A stretch of DNA of 64,000 nucleotides from JADJYF01 sp965278995 (GCA_965278995.1 OZ257136.1:4340001-4404000), one strand, 5' to 3'; positions 26,900 through 38,045 are shown, counted from the first letter of the stretch. Program-made: numbers and translations. The notes: generated by a model not told the origin, from the sequence alone.

Positions 26900-27556
26900 C
26901 TAGGGCGGAAGCGGCCGGAACGGCTCGGCTTGCAGTCGGAACAGATTTTCGCGCACCGCGCGATGGTAGGCCGACTCGCCGGCGTCGTCATGAAAATAAC
27001 TGGTCAGGCGGATTTCCTGGGTCAGGTAGAAGCCGAGAACCTGCTGCGAAATCTGTTGCCACTGCGACCAGCTCAGCGTCGTGTGGTTAAGCAACTCGTG
27101 TTCGCGCATGAGCTTGAGCGAACTGCCCAGAAACTGCGGATAGGGCGCAGCGAGTCCGGCGAGATCGGCGGCCCGGACCGCTTTCTGCTCGGCGCTGAGA
27201 AACGTCGCATCGCGTTCAGTCGCAATGATGGCGCCGACGGTTTTCCTGATTTGCTCCGCAGCGACATTGAATTCCCGCAGAACGCCTGTCGCAAGTTCGG
27301 CTGAATAGCGTTCCTTGGTGGCGAAACCCAGCCGGCGATGGTCTTCGTGATAGCCGGCGTCGTGAAACAGCAGGGCATAGTAAATGACGGCGGTGTCGAT
27401 GCGGATGTGTTCGGCCCGACAACGCTCGATGATCGTGTTGGCGGCGGCGAGCGTATCTTCAATGTGCGCAAAGTTATGGTAGGGCAGCGTATCGCTGTAC
27501 AGGGCCCGCGCTCGGGCTTCGATTCGGCTGTCCCGGCTGTAGGATGGCTCGTGCAC
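26900..27556 (-). CDS. HD-domain putative metal-dependent phosphohydrolase
   Basis: 218 aa, cytoplasmic. The HD-fold metal site is visible as H...HD...D: 'LPYHNFAHIEDTLAAAN' near residue 30, 'ALLFHDAGYHEDHRRLG' near 66 and 'VRAADLAGLAAPYPQF' near 130. It resembles the predicted HD metal-dependent phosphohydrolase group (COG4339-like), whose substrates are unknown to me. It is convergent with the SPOR gene and just downstream of tRNA-Gly on the same strand. Confidence 0.8.
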   Translation of the reverse strand: MHEPSYSRDSRIEARARALYSDTLPYHNFAHIEDTLAAANTIIERCRAEHIRIDTAVIYYALLFHDAGYHEDHRRLGFATKERYSAELATGVLREFNVAAEQIRKTVGAIIATERDATFLSAEQKAVRAADLAGLAAPYPQFLGSSLKLMREHELLNHTTLSWSQWQQISQQVLGFYLTQEIRLTSYFHDDAGESAYHRAVRENLFRLQAEPFRPLPP

Positions 27557-27593
27557 GGTTCCCTGCTCGCTGCTCGCTGTCAGGCAGTACGGG

Positions 27594-27667
27594 TGGAGCG
27601 GGTGATGGGAATCGAACCCACGTAATCAGCTTGGGAAGCTGATGTTCTGCCATTGAACTACACCCGC
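27594..27667 (-). tRNA. tRNA-Gly (anticodon CCC)
   Basis: 74 nt including an encoded CCA end. The minus-strand fold has acceptor stem GCGGGTG/CACCCGC and a D arm GTTC-GAAC. The anticodon stem TCAGC/GCTGA has loop TTCCCAA, giving anticodon CCC. The T arm is GTGGG-TTCGATT-CCCAT, with discriminator T then CCA. It closely resembles E. coli glyU. It would read GGG codons. Confidence 0.95.
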
Positions 27668-27677
27668 GCGAAGACGG

Positions 27678-27705
27678 ATTTTATTGCGTGGGGCGATACA
27701 GTCAA
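27678..27705 (-). promoter_or_regulatory. Sigma70-type promoter of tRNA-Gly
   Basis: On the minus strand TTGACT (27705-27700) and TAAAAT (27683-27678) are separated by 16 bp and lie about 10 bp before the mature 5' end of the tRNA. A second TTGACC is seen about 11 bp further upstream. Confidence 0.65.
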
Positions 27706-27940
27706 CGCGCATGGGTCAACGCGCAGGGGCAGCACCGGTGTCGGCATGATTTTGCCGGCTGGACTGCGCTATCATCGCGGACGGCTGCGCTAGCGGCCGC
27801 ATTGGCGCTTGTCCTCAGGCTGGGGATATCGCAGAATCCGTGTCTATTATAGTCCTGATCTCATGCAGTTAGGATTAATGCTTAAGGCCGGGCATCATCT
27901 GGTAGGCGAGGCTGGTAGGGGATCCGAGCATCAGTAGCGC

Positions 27941-28333
27941 ATGCAAACAGCCAAACCCACCATCGTTCTCGTCGACGATAGCGCTGCAATGCGGGCGTTC
28001 TTCGAACAGGTTGCAGCCGAGGCTGAGCTGGACTTCCATGCCTACGAATCCGCTGAGGACTCCCTGCGCTATCTGGCGACATGCCGCCCCAACCTGTTGT
28101 TTCTTAACGTCATGATGCCGACCAAAGACGGCTACACGTTTCTCCGCGAGTTGCGCGCCAACGCGCTGCATGCCGAGACCCCGACCGTGATGATCAGCTC
28201 CAAAGACTACGCCCAGGACCGCACTGCGGCCAAAGAGCTCGGCGTGCTCGAGTTCGTCGCCAAACCGATATCCAAGAAAGCCATCCGCCTGCTGATCGAA
28301 AAGTATCTGGGTCAGGACCAACGCGGCGCATGA
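27941..28333 (+). CDS. Stand-alone receiver-domain protein lacking the phospho-acceptor Asp
   Basis: 130 aa, a single CheY-like receiver domain. The acidic pair D12-D13 (VLVDDS) and the conserved Lys108 (FVAKPIS) are intact, with Ser86/87 at the switch position. The residue that is normally phosphorylated is Asn56 (FLNVMMPTKDG; codon AAC). The domain therefore probably signals without phosphorylation, or is locked. There is no output domain and no histidine kinase nearby. The stop overlaps the start of an MBL-fold hydrolase by 4 bp, which suggests that the two work together. Upstream, 27706-27940 shows a TATTATAGT-like box near 27845 but no confident -35. Confidence 0.9.
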   Translation: MQTAKPTIVLVDDSAAMRAFFEQVAAEAELDFHAYESAEDSLRYLATCRPNLLFLNVMMPTKDGYTFLRELRANALHAETPTVMISSKDYAQDRTAAKELGVLEFVAKPISKKAIRLLIEKYLGQDQRGA

Positions 28334-29238
28334 GTGACAGCTACCTGCGATTCTGGGGTGTCCGGGGATCGTACGCCGCGCCGCATGAATCCCACCTCGG
28401 CGTCGGCGGCAATACATCCTGCGTCGAAATCCGCAGTGGCGACCATCTGCTGGTCTGCGATGGCGGCACCGGCATCATCTCGCTCGGCGAGGAGTTGATG
28501 CGTCAGAGCGAGCTCTGCGAGCTCATGGTCGTATTCACCCACTATCACTGGGATCACATCTGCGGATTACCGTTCTTTCAGCCTGCTTTTTCTCCGAAAT
28601 GGAAAATCAAGTTCTTCGGACCCGGGGACACTTCCGGCGACATCATGCGCCGGCTCTCGGACCAGATGCGGGCACCTTATTTCCCGGTCGAGACCGAAAC
28701 CTGGATGGCGAACATCGAGTATCTCGAACCGCGCCCCGAAGGGCTCACGCACGGACCGATACGGCTGACCTACCACAACGTGCATCACCCTGGTGTCACC
28801 TACGGGTACCGAATCGATGTTGCCGGCAAGACGGTCGTCTACGTCTCGGACAACGAAGTTCAGTTCCTGAAGACGTCGATAGCCAAACGCATTCATGAAT
28901 TCGACGAAGACGAGCACGAGTTGCTCGAGCGCATGGTCTCCGAGCAGCGCTCCTCAGAGCTGTCGGTCATCGAGGATGTCGACATTCTGGTCCACGACGC
29001 GCAGTACACGCCGCACGACTACAACAAGAAACGCGGCTGGGGCCACTCCTGCTATGTCGACACCGTCAACCTGGCCATTGATGCCGGTGTGCGTTGCCTC
29101 TATCTGTATCATCACGACCCGACCTACAACGACGATCAGGTTGAAGCAATCCATCGCGACTGCCTGCAGATCATTCGCGAAAGGCAGTCCGATATGCAGT
29201 GTCACGTCGGCCGCGAAGGCATGAAAGTCGAGCTCTAA
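28330..29238 (+). CDS. MBL-fold metallo-hydrolase, possible cyclic nucleotide phosphodiesterase-like
   Basis: 302 aa, cytoplasmic. The metallo-beta-lactamase metal motif is 'VFTHYHWDHICGLPFF' (HxHxDH). Later ligands are 'VHHPGVTYGYRI' , 'VYVSDNEVQF' and 'LYHHDPTYNDDQ'. The N-terminus 'LRFWGVRGSYAAP...VGGNTSCVEI' is typical of a group of MBL proteins related to class II/PhnP-like phosphodiesterases, often found fused or adjacent to receiver domains. An acidic insert (FDEDEHELLERMVSEQRSS) lies at about 195-215. It overlaps the receiver-domain gene by 4 bp, so coupled expression is likely. The true substrate is unknown. Confidence 0.88.
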   Translation: MSDSYLRFWGVRGSYAAPHESHLGVGGNTSCVEIRSGDHLLVCDGGTGIISLGEELMRQSELCELMVVFTHYHWDHICGLPFFQPAFSPKWKIKFFGPGDTSGDIMRRLSDQMRAPYFPVETETWMANIEYLEPRPEGLTHGPIRLTYHNVHHPGVTYGYRIDVAGKTVVYVSDNEVQFLKTSIAKRIHEFDEDEHELLERMVSEQRSSELSVIEDVDILVHDAQYTPHDYNKKRGWGHSCYVDTVNLAIDAGVRCLYLYHHDPTYNDDQVEAIHRDCLQIIRERQSDMQCHVGREGMKVEL

Positions 29239-29319
29239 CGTCGACTCGCCGTTAAACCGAACGCTATCCTGAGTCGCGAATTCACAACGTCGCCGCCAGC
29301 GCATGAGCGCCGGCGTGCC

Positions 29320-30006
29320 GTGCGGAGTTTCGTCATACGCGCAGGGCGCATGACGTCGGCCCAGCTGCGTGCACTGGATGAACTACTGCCGCGCTATGCC
29401 GTCACCGGTGAGACGCTGGCCCGGTCCACCCTTCGGCGCGCGCCAGTCGTGCTCGAGGTCGGCATCGGCAACGGCGAGAATCTGCTCGCCATGGCGGCGC
29501 GAGATCCGGGCAGCGATTATCTCGGCAGCGATGTTCATCGCCCCGGTTTGGGCCACACGCTGCTTGGTATCGAGCGTCTCAGTTTGAGCAATCTACGTGT
29601 GTACGACGGCGACGTATTCGATTTACTGGCAATTCTGCCGGCAGCCAGTCTGAGCGCGGTACACATCTATTTTCCGGACCCCTGGCCGAAGAAGCGGCAT
29701 CACAAACGCCGTCTGCTCGGTGCCGACTTATTGTTGCAACTAGCACCCTTATTGAGGCGTGGCGCCCGGGTCTATTTCGCGACCGACAACGCTGATTACG
29801 CCAGCGCGGCCCGCGCTCAGTTCGAAGCTCACTCGGAATGGCGGAACCTGGCCGGCGCCGGGCGCTGGGCGCTGCGGCCCCGGCATCGCATCGTGACCCG
29901 CTTCGAGAGTCGCGCGGGAAGGGCCGGAACATCTGTCTATGAACTTGCCTTCGCCTGGCTCGGACCTGCGTCGCCGGTCAACTCGATGAACGAGGCCAGG
30001 CAGTGA
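29320..30006 (+). CDS. trmB: tRNA (guanine-N7-)-methyltransferase
   Basis: 228 aa from a GTG at 29320. TrmB makes m7G46 in tRNA using SAM. The SAM site is 'VVLEVGIGNGENLLAMA' and the family motif is 'HIYFPDPWPKKRHHKRRLL'. A later conserved 'VYFATDNADYASAARAQF' is also seen. The last 70 bp overlap tail-to-tail with the HAD hydrolase gene on the other strand, which is unusual but both frames look genuine. A slightly different start cannot be excluded (ATG at 29350). Confidence 0.93.
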   Translation: MRSFVIRAGRMTSAQLRALDELLPRYAVTGETLARSTLRRAPVVLEVGIGNGENLLAMAARDPGSDYLGSDVHRPGLGHTLLGIERLSLSNLRVYDGDVFDLLAILPAASLSAVHIYFPDPWPKKRHHKRRLLGADLLLQLAPLLRRGARVYFATDNADYASAARAQFEAHSEWRNLAGAGRWALRPRHRIVTRFESRAGRAGTSVYELAFAWLGPASPVNSMNEARQ

Positions 30007-30629
30007 AAACGGGCGTTGTGGAGTAGTGCGCCGCGACTGTTCGGTCGGGCGATGCCATAGAGATACCGGAGTCCATGGCCGGCAGCTGCTTCAAGCACCG
30101 CGTGGTTGTCGTCGACGAACAGCGTTCTTGCCCGGTCGAAGCCGACCTGTGCTTCGAGCGCCGACCAGAACGCCGCCGATTCTTTCGCATGACCGAGCGC
30201 GTGCGCCGAGACGATAACATCGAAGTACGGTTCGATGCCGGTCAAGGCGAGCTTTCGCGCGAGGCTGCGTGGATGTGCGTTGGTCGCCAGCACGCAGTTC
30301 AGATGCTGCGCACGTAACCATTGCAGAAAATCGAGCGCACCAGGGCGCGGCCTGATATGAGCGGCGAGTTCGTTTTCGAGTGCCGCAATATCGATGCCGA
30401 CCTCGCGCTCCCAGAAATCGAGGGAATACCAGTCGAGTGTGCCGCGCACGGCACCCAGAGCCTGCGCTATCCGTTCGCGAGCTGCTGCCGTGCTCAGGCC
30501 GCACTGCTGGCCGTAACGTTCGGGTAGCAACTCGTCCCATACCAGCGAATCGAAATACAGATCGAGCAGGGTGCCATCCATGTCGAGGATGACGGTATCG
30601 ACATCGGCCCACACCAGCGCCGGGCTCAC
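29937..30629 (-). CDS. yrfG: HAD-family GMP/IMP nucleotidase-like hydrolase
   Basis: 230 aa from the GTG at 30629, which overlaps the stop of the upstream lipoprotein gene as GTGA. HAD motifs: 'VILDMDGTLLDLYFDS' (nucleophile Asp), 'CVLATNAHPRSLARKLA' (motif II Thr), Lys in 'GHAKESAAFW' and 'TLFVDDNHAVLEAA' (motif IV). Length and N-terminal 'TLLDLYFDSLVWDELLPERY' fit YrfG, which dephosphorylates GMP/IMP. A longer frame back to 30731 lies inside the lipoprotein gene and is rejected. The 3' end overlaps trmB by 70 bp in antisense orientation. Confidence 0.85.
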   Translation of the reverse strand: MSPALVWADVDTVILDMDGTLLDLYFDSLVWDELLPERYGQQCGLSTAAARERIAQALGAVRGTLDWYSLDFWEREVGIDIAALENELAAHIRPRPGALDFLQWLRAQHLNCVLATNAHPRSLARKLALTGIEPYFDVIVSAHALGHAKESAAFWSALEAQVGFDRARTLFVDDNHAVLEAAAGHGLRYLYGIARPNSRGALLHNARFHCLASFIELTGDAGPSQAKASS

Positions 30630-30901
30630 TCGCAGATTTCGCCGAATTTTTCGCACACCCGTTGGCACTTGTAAACACCGCGCGGATCGATGTTGCAGCG
30701 TTTTCCCCAACGCTCGCAACCGTGTATGCATTTGGGCGTATCGACGGCAGTATTCGTCCCACTACTGGAAGACGCGGCTGTCGTGGACGGCGCGCTGGCG
30801 GTTTCGGCGACAGACGCGCCGCAACCGGATAAAGCGAAGAGTGCGAGCAGGTTCAGGCCGATTGCCAGAGACCGGCGCCAGCGCGGAGGGTGGGCTGCCA
30901 T
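30626..30901 (-). CDS. Small cysteine-rich lipoprotein, unknown function
   Basis: 91 aa from the ATG at 30901. A basic N-terminus and hydrophobic segment end in a lipobox (FALSGC, Cys27), so the mature protein should be lipid-anchored at Cys27. A Ser/Thr/Ala linker follows, then a short domain with six cysteines in about 35 residues (CIHGC, RC, KC, VC, IC), likely three disulfides in the periplasm. I do not recognise the family. Its stop overlaps the nucleotidase start, so the pair is cotranscribed. A longer start at 30970 is possible but would put 23 polar residues before the signal. Confidence 0.7.
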   Translation of the reverse strand: MAAHPPRWRRSLAIGLNLLALFALSGCGASVAETASAPSTTAASSSSGTNTAVDTPKCIHGCERWGKRCNIDPRGVYKCQRVCEKFGEICE

Positions 30902-31043
30902 GGCGCGAATTCTCCCGGGTAGTGAGCGATAAGATTGTCGATTGAGCAGTTTACTGCATGCCAGCCGCAATCAAACGCGCCACCGGTGCACTCACAGCGC
31001 ACATGCGTAGCGCTGTTCGTGATGGCAATCCCATCGTCGCGAC

Positions 31044-32033
31044 TCACTGGGTCTGGGTCTTTGCCGCCAGCTCGATGGCAAGAATTTCGGCCTCAGCGCG
31101 CTGTTCGGCAGTAATGCCTGCGGCCACCCGGGCGAGCGCCGCGCTGGCTTGCGCATTGCTGTCTGAAGCAAGTTTTAGCCAGGCAAATGCCTGTATCGGG
31201 TCCGCTGGTGTGCCGATGCCTTCCGCATACAGCGTGCCGAGATTCATCTGTGCCGGCACATAGCTCTGCAACGCCGCCTGCCGCAGCCAGAAACGGCCTT
31301 CTTCAGGGTTCTCGGGCACGCCGCGACCGAAAGTATTGAGCAGGCCGTAATGCATCTGGGCCTCAGCATTTCCGTCGTCGGCAAGTTCGCGCAGCTGGGC
31401 GGCGGCCCGCGCCAGTCGGGTCGGCTCATCGACATGCGCGAGATCAAGTCGAGCCAGAGCCAGCCGTGCTGACTCATGACCTTGAGCGGATGCCGCAACC
31501 AGCCATCGGGTTGCCTGTGACTCGTCCGACTCCTGCAGTTGCAGCATGGCCAGATTGTATTGTGCTGCGGGCAATCCGGCCGCGGCCGCAGTCTCGAACA
31601 GCGCCCGCGCCCGCGCCGGGTCGACGGCAACACCCTCGCCTTTGTGAAACATCAGTCCGAGAAAGAAACTTGCTTCCCGATCACCAGCCGCCGCCGCTTG
31701 TTCGAACCATGTCACTGCCAGCGGCAAATTGACTGCCACGCCGTAACCACGTCGATGAAGCATGCCGAGATTGAACATTGCGCCAGGCAGGCCCGCGCTG
31801 GCGGCTGCAGTAAACAGCGCGCGCGCGCGATCGAAGTCGACGGCCACGCCGTGGCCTTTTAGATACATCACGCCGAGATTGTTTTGCCCGACCGGGTCTG
31901 CCTGCGCAGCTCTGCGTGTGAAGGCCGCGAAGGCGTCGTCGAAATTGCCGCTACGGAAAGCAGCCGCCCCGTCATCCGCAGCGCTGTTGGCGGCGACGAA
32001 GGCAAGCGCAATCAGCGCGGTACGAACGTTCAC
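31044..32033 (-). CDS. Exported Sel1-like repeat protein
   Basis: About 329 aa from a GTG at 32033, chosen because it gives a compact signal peptide (VNVRTALIALAFVAANSA) and has GGGA 6 bp upstream. A frame back to 32201 exists but begins with non-signal-like sequence. The body is a series of Sel1-type helical repeats with the A/G-LG-xxY-xxGxGV pattern: 'GQNNLGVMYLKGHGVAV', 'AMFNLGMLHRRGYGVAV', 'ASFFLGLMFHKGEGVAV', 'AQMHYGLLNTFGRGVPE', 'AQMNLGTLYAEGIGTPA'. These domains mediate protein contacts in the periplasm. No partner is evident. Confidence 0.8.
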   Translation of the reverse strand: MNVRTALIALAFVAANSAADDGAAAFRSGNFDDAFAAFTRRAAQADPVGQNNLGVMYLKGHGVAVDFDRARALFTAAASAGLPGAMFNLGMLHRRGYGVAVNLPLAVTWFEQAAAAGDREASFFLGLMFHKGEGVAVDPARARALFETAAAAGLPAAQYNLAMLQLQESDESQATRWLVAASAQGHESARLALARLDLAHVDEPTRLARAAAQLRELADDGNAEAQMHYGLLNTFGRGVPENPEEGRFWLRQAALQSYVPAQMNLGTLYAEGIGTPADPIQAFAWLKLASDSNAQASAALARVAAGITAEQRAEAEILAIELAAKTQTQ

Positions 32034-32220
32034 AGACAATCCCACTGCGACCACGGCACCCTCACGGCCAGCCCAGAGCATCGTGCTGCATTGCACGCTG
32101 ACGGACCTGCACCAACCTGGACTTATAGTATCGCGATGGATACCATTCCGAGGCCCTCGACGACGGTGTGAAGGCCGGGCCGTGATGGATGCACAGGCCA
32201 CCTGACGCCCGCTGCGGGCA

Positions 32221-32230
32221 GTTGTACAAC
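32221..32230. promoter_or_regulatory. 10-bp palindrome GTTGTACAAC upstream of the RiPP-like locus
   Basis: The palindrome lies 31 bp before the ATG of the precursor-like gene, in the 227-bp divergent space shared with the Sel1 gene. A very strong ribosome binding site (GAGGAGGAA, about 32242-32250) follows. I do not see a clear sigma70 pair for the plus strand. Confidence 0.25.
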
Positions 32231-32260
32231 GTCAAAAATGTCTGAGGAGGAAGGTCAATC

Positions 32261-32572
32261 ATGAAGAAGAATAACCTGAAGCCCGTGGCAGCGGCTCTCG
32301 GTTCCAGTGTCGTCATGGCGCTGTCCGCGTCGGCTCACGCAGCCGACAATCCGTTCCAGATGGTTGAGTTCGGTGAGGCCATCACCGTGGCCGGCGAAGC
32401 CGTCGACATGCAGGGCAACAAAGTCACCATCAACGATGAGACCGGCTTCACCTACGGTGGCGATGAGAAAGCAGGCTATGCCGGTGGCAAGATTGCGACG
32501 GGCAAGAAAGATCCGGCTGTGTGCGGCACGTTTGCCGGCCAAAGCTGCTCGATGCCGCATACCGCGAAGTAA
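32261..32572 (+). CDS. HvfA-like exported peptide, atypical MNIO (DUF692) RiPP precursor candidate
   Basis: 103 aa with a near-consensus Shine-Dalgarno. The leader 'MKKNNLKPVAAALGSSVVMA' plus 'ADNPFQM' matches what I remember of HvfA leaders (KPLAAALG... ENPFxM). The signal peptide ends at AHA-AD (after residue 27). Canonical HvfA carries repeated EGKCG in the core; none is present here. Instead the mature part is Gly/Lys/Asp-rich ('GGDEKAGYAGGKIATGKK') and ends with two cysteines, C88 and C96, in DPAVCGTFAGQSCSMPH. It is followed at 57 bp by DUF692 and then DUF2063, the MNIO enzyme and partner. This order makes it the likely substrate. The modification is not predictable. Confidence 0.75.
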   Translation: MKKNNLKPVAAALGSSVVMALSASAHAADNPFQMVEFGEAITVAGEAVDMQGNKVTINDETGFTYGGDEKAGYAGGKIATGKKDPAVCGTFAGQSCSMPHTAK

Positions 32573-32629
32573 GCAGAGCGGCGACGCCGGTCGCCGATGT
32601 CTACCGGTGTATAGCTCTGGTACGTAGAC

Positions 32630-33472
32630 GTGGTGAGTAGCCATGCTGCTGTCACCGGCGCTGGCCTAGGCCTGCGGCGGACCCATCTGGGTCCGCTGCA
32701 GGATCAGATCCCCGAAGCAATCGATTTCTTCGAAGCTGCCCCGGAAAACTGGCTCGGAGTCGGCGGTCGGCTCGGCAACGCTTTCGAACGCATCGCGCGG
32801 CAGCGTCCGCTGGCACTGCACGGCCTGTTGCTGAATCTCGGCGGCCCGGATCCGCTGGACCGCGCCTTCCTGGATCGTTTAAAACGATTTCTTGCGCAGC
32901 ACGAAGCGGTCGTCTACAGCGATCATCTGAGTTTCTGCGCTGAGCGCGGCCAGCTCTATGAACTGCTCCCGATCCCGTTCACCGGGCAGGCGATACGACA
33001 TGTCGCGGCGCGCATCCGTCAGGTCCAGGACATCCTCGAACGCCGGATAGCGATAGAAAACGCTTCCTACTACCTCTCGCTGTCACGCGAAGTGGACGAA
33101 CTGACGTTCATCAACGCGGTACTCGAGGAGGCCGACTGCCAGCTGCTGCTCGACCTCAACAACATCTACGTCAACAGCGTCAATCACGCGTACGATGCGG
33201 AAGCCTTTCTGGCTGGTCTGCCCGGCGCGCGCATCGCTTATGCGCATATTGCCGGGCACGCGGTGGAAGCCCCGGATCTGCTGGTCGATACCCATGGTGC
33301 CCCGGTCATTGAGCCGGTCTGGTCGCTGCTCGAATCCGCCTATCGTCGTTTCGGCGTATTCCCAACCCTGCTCGAACGCGATGAGAACATTCCGCCGCTT
33401 GCCGAAAGTCTGCTCGAAGTCGAGCGCATCCGTGCGCTGCAGGCGCGCTACTGCAACGTTGCAGCGGCCTGA
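32630..33472 (+). CDS. hvfB: MNIO-family (DUF692) RiPP maturase, HvfB/BufB-like
   Basis: 280 aa, GTG start at 32630 or 32633. It belongs to the multinuclear non-heme iron oxidative enzymes with a TIM-barrel fold. Visible signature parts are 'AGLGLRRTHLGPL', 'DFFEAAPENWLGVGG', 'YSDHLSFCAERGQLYELLPIPFT', 'IAIENASYYL', 'LLLDLNNIYVNSVNH' and 'IAYAHIAGH', which hold the His/Glu/Asp/Asn iron ligands of the family. Such enzymes convert cysteines of small peptides into oxazolone-thioamide or related groups. It sits between the precursor-like gene and DUF2063, the usual order. Confidence 0.92.
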   Translation: MVSSHAAVTGAGLGLRRTHLGPLQDQIPEAIDFFEAAPENWLGVGGRLGNAFERIARQRPLALHGLLLNLGGPDPLDRAFLDRLKRFLAQHEAVVYSDHLSFCAERGQLYELLPIPFTGQAIRHVAARIRQVQDILERRIAIENASYYLSLSREVDELTFINAVLEEADCQLLLDLNNIYVNSVNHAYDAEAFLAGLPGARIAYAHIAGHAVEAPDLLVDTHGAPVIEPVWSLLESAYRRFGVFPTLLERDENIPPLAESLLEVERIRALQARYCNVAAA

Positions 33473-33500
33473 CTGGCAATTACCCTGATCAGCAGCAGCG

Positions 33501-34268
33501 ATGAGCGAACCGGAATTCATTCGCCTGCAACGCGCTTTTGCCGCCCATCTGCGCGACCCGCTACACGCGCCGCCGCCGGGTCTGCACGAGGAACGTCGTC
33601 TCAACATTTATCGCCACGCCATTTATGCCAATGTCGAACGATTCATGCGCGACAATTTCCCGCGCATTTTCGCCATTACTCCAACTGCTCGCTGGGAAAG
33701 TCTGGTGCGTGATTATCTGATCCGACATGTCGCTGGTGCGACCGCTTTCGTCGATGTCCCGGCCGAGTTTCTCGACTATCTCAACGAGACGCGCGCGGAA
33801 ATCAGCGACCCGCCGTTCCTGGCCGAGCTGGCACATTTCGACTGGCTGGAAACACTCGTCGGCGCCGATCAGCGCTCGATCACGCTGGACAATATTGCCA
33901 CCGATGCCGACCTGCTCGCCGGCATACCGATACCGAACCCGCTACTTCGGCTGCTCACATACCGCTACCCGGTCCACGCGATCAATTCCGAGTACCTGCC
34001 AGCAGCGCCGCCGGAAACGCCCACTCGCATCGCCGCCTTTCGCGACATCGATCATCGCTATGGTTTTCTCGACCTCAACGGGCCGACGGCGCGACTGCTC
34101 GAACTCGTCGTTGAGCAGCGCGGCCTGCGCGGAGTTGATCTCATCGCGCTCATCGCCGACGAACTCGGGCACGCCGATGTTTCCGCGCTGAATGCCGCAG
34201 GCGGTACAATCCTCGCAAGGATGCGGGCACGAGGCGCGATCCTGGGCACTGCGCGTTCCACGCCTTGA
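33501..34268 (+). CDS. hvfC: DUF2063 protein, HvfC/BufC-like partner of the MNIO enzyme
   Basis: 255 aa. The N-terminal DUF2063 domain is clear ('LQRAFAAHLRDP', 'RLNIYRHAIYANVERFMRDNFP', 'LVRDYLIRH', 'FLAELAHFDWLET'). The C-terminal half is a winged-helix-like domain typical of this group. Family members bind the precursor leader and the DUF692 enzyme. It starts 28 bp after the DUF692 gene. The DoxX-type membrane protein (HvfD) that often completes such loci is not present; the next gene is pyruvate carboxylase. Confidence 0.9.
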   Translation: MSEPEFIRLQRAFAAHLRDPLHAPPPGLHEERRLNIYRHAIYANVERFMRDNFPRIFAITPTARWESLVRDYLIRHVAGATAFVDVPAEFLDYLNETRAEISDPPFLAELAHFDWLETLVGADQRSITLDNIATDADLLAGIPIPNPLLRLLTYRYPVHAINSEYLPAAPPETPTRIAAFRDIDHRYGFLDLNGPTARLLELVVEQRGLRGVDLIALIADELGHADVSALNAAGGTILARMRARGAILGTARSTP

Positions 34269-34325
34269 ACAATCGCACCAGCACAGGGCAAACGCTTTGA
34301 GCGTCGAGAATTTTGACCAGGATTG

Positions 34326-37775
<3,450 letters not shown>

Positions 37776-37839
37776 AACGGCGCGCTCGTGCACCGCAGTC
37801 CTGCCGAGCGCAGTAGTTTTTCACCAGCCGGGAAATAGA

Positions 37840-37863
37840 AAACCCCGCACGGTGGCGGGGTTT
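37840..37863. terminator. Bidirectional terminator-like hairpin after pyc
   Basis: An inverted repeat AAACCCCGC / GCGGGGTTT with 6-base loop ACGGTG. On the minus strand it is followed by TTTTCTATTT, a better terminator tail than on the plus strand (TTTGGG). It should end transcripts from the downstream minus-strand unit and help to end pyc. Confidence 0.7.
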
Positions 37864-38000
37864 GGGCCGGCGATTTGGCCTCGCAGAGCGAGGTCCTGGT
37901 GGGCAGCGGGAAACCGCTCCGATGGGTAGACGCGTCTATGGCGGGGTTGCCCCGGTCGGTCTCGCCGGTCAGGCACAGCCGATAACTCCCCCTGCTTCAA
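37840..38000 (-). ncRNA. Candidate structured RNA (or structured 3' UTR) between pyc and an MBL gene
   Basis: This noncoding 270-bp gap (37776-38045) is unusually rich in hairpins. On the minus strand a long-range stem CCGGCGA / TCGCCGG encloses four local hairpins: CGGGG-CAA-CCCCG, TAGAC-GC-GTCTA, AGCGG-TTTC-CCGCT and CCTCGC-TCT-GCGAGG. The terminator hairpin follows. A -10-like TATAGT is at 38005-38000, but no good -35 is seen. It does not match 6S, SRP, tmRNA or RNase P RNA by my reading. It could instead be the 3' UTR of the upstream MBL gene. Confidence 0.4.
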
Positions 38001-38045
38001 CTATAGCAGCGATCCCGACGATAGCCAGTCGACGACCGTAATCGA

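Noticed and set aside
37776..38010. 6S, SRP, tmRNA or RNase P RNA in the pyc-MBL gap
   Set aside because: The conserved sequence blocks that I know for these RNAs are not present; kept only as an unassigned structured RNA.
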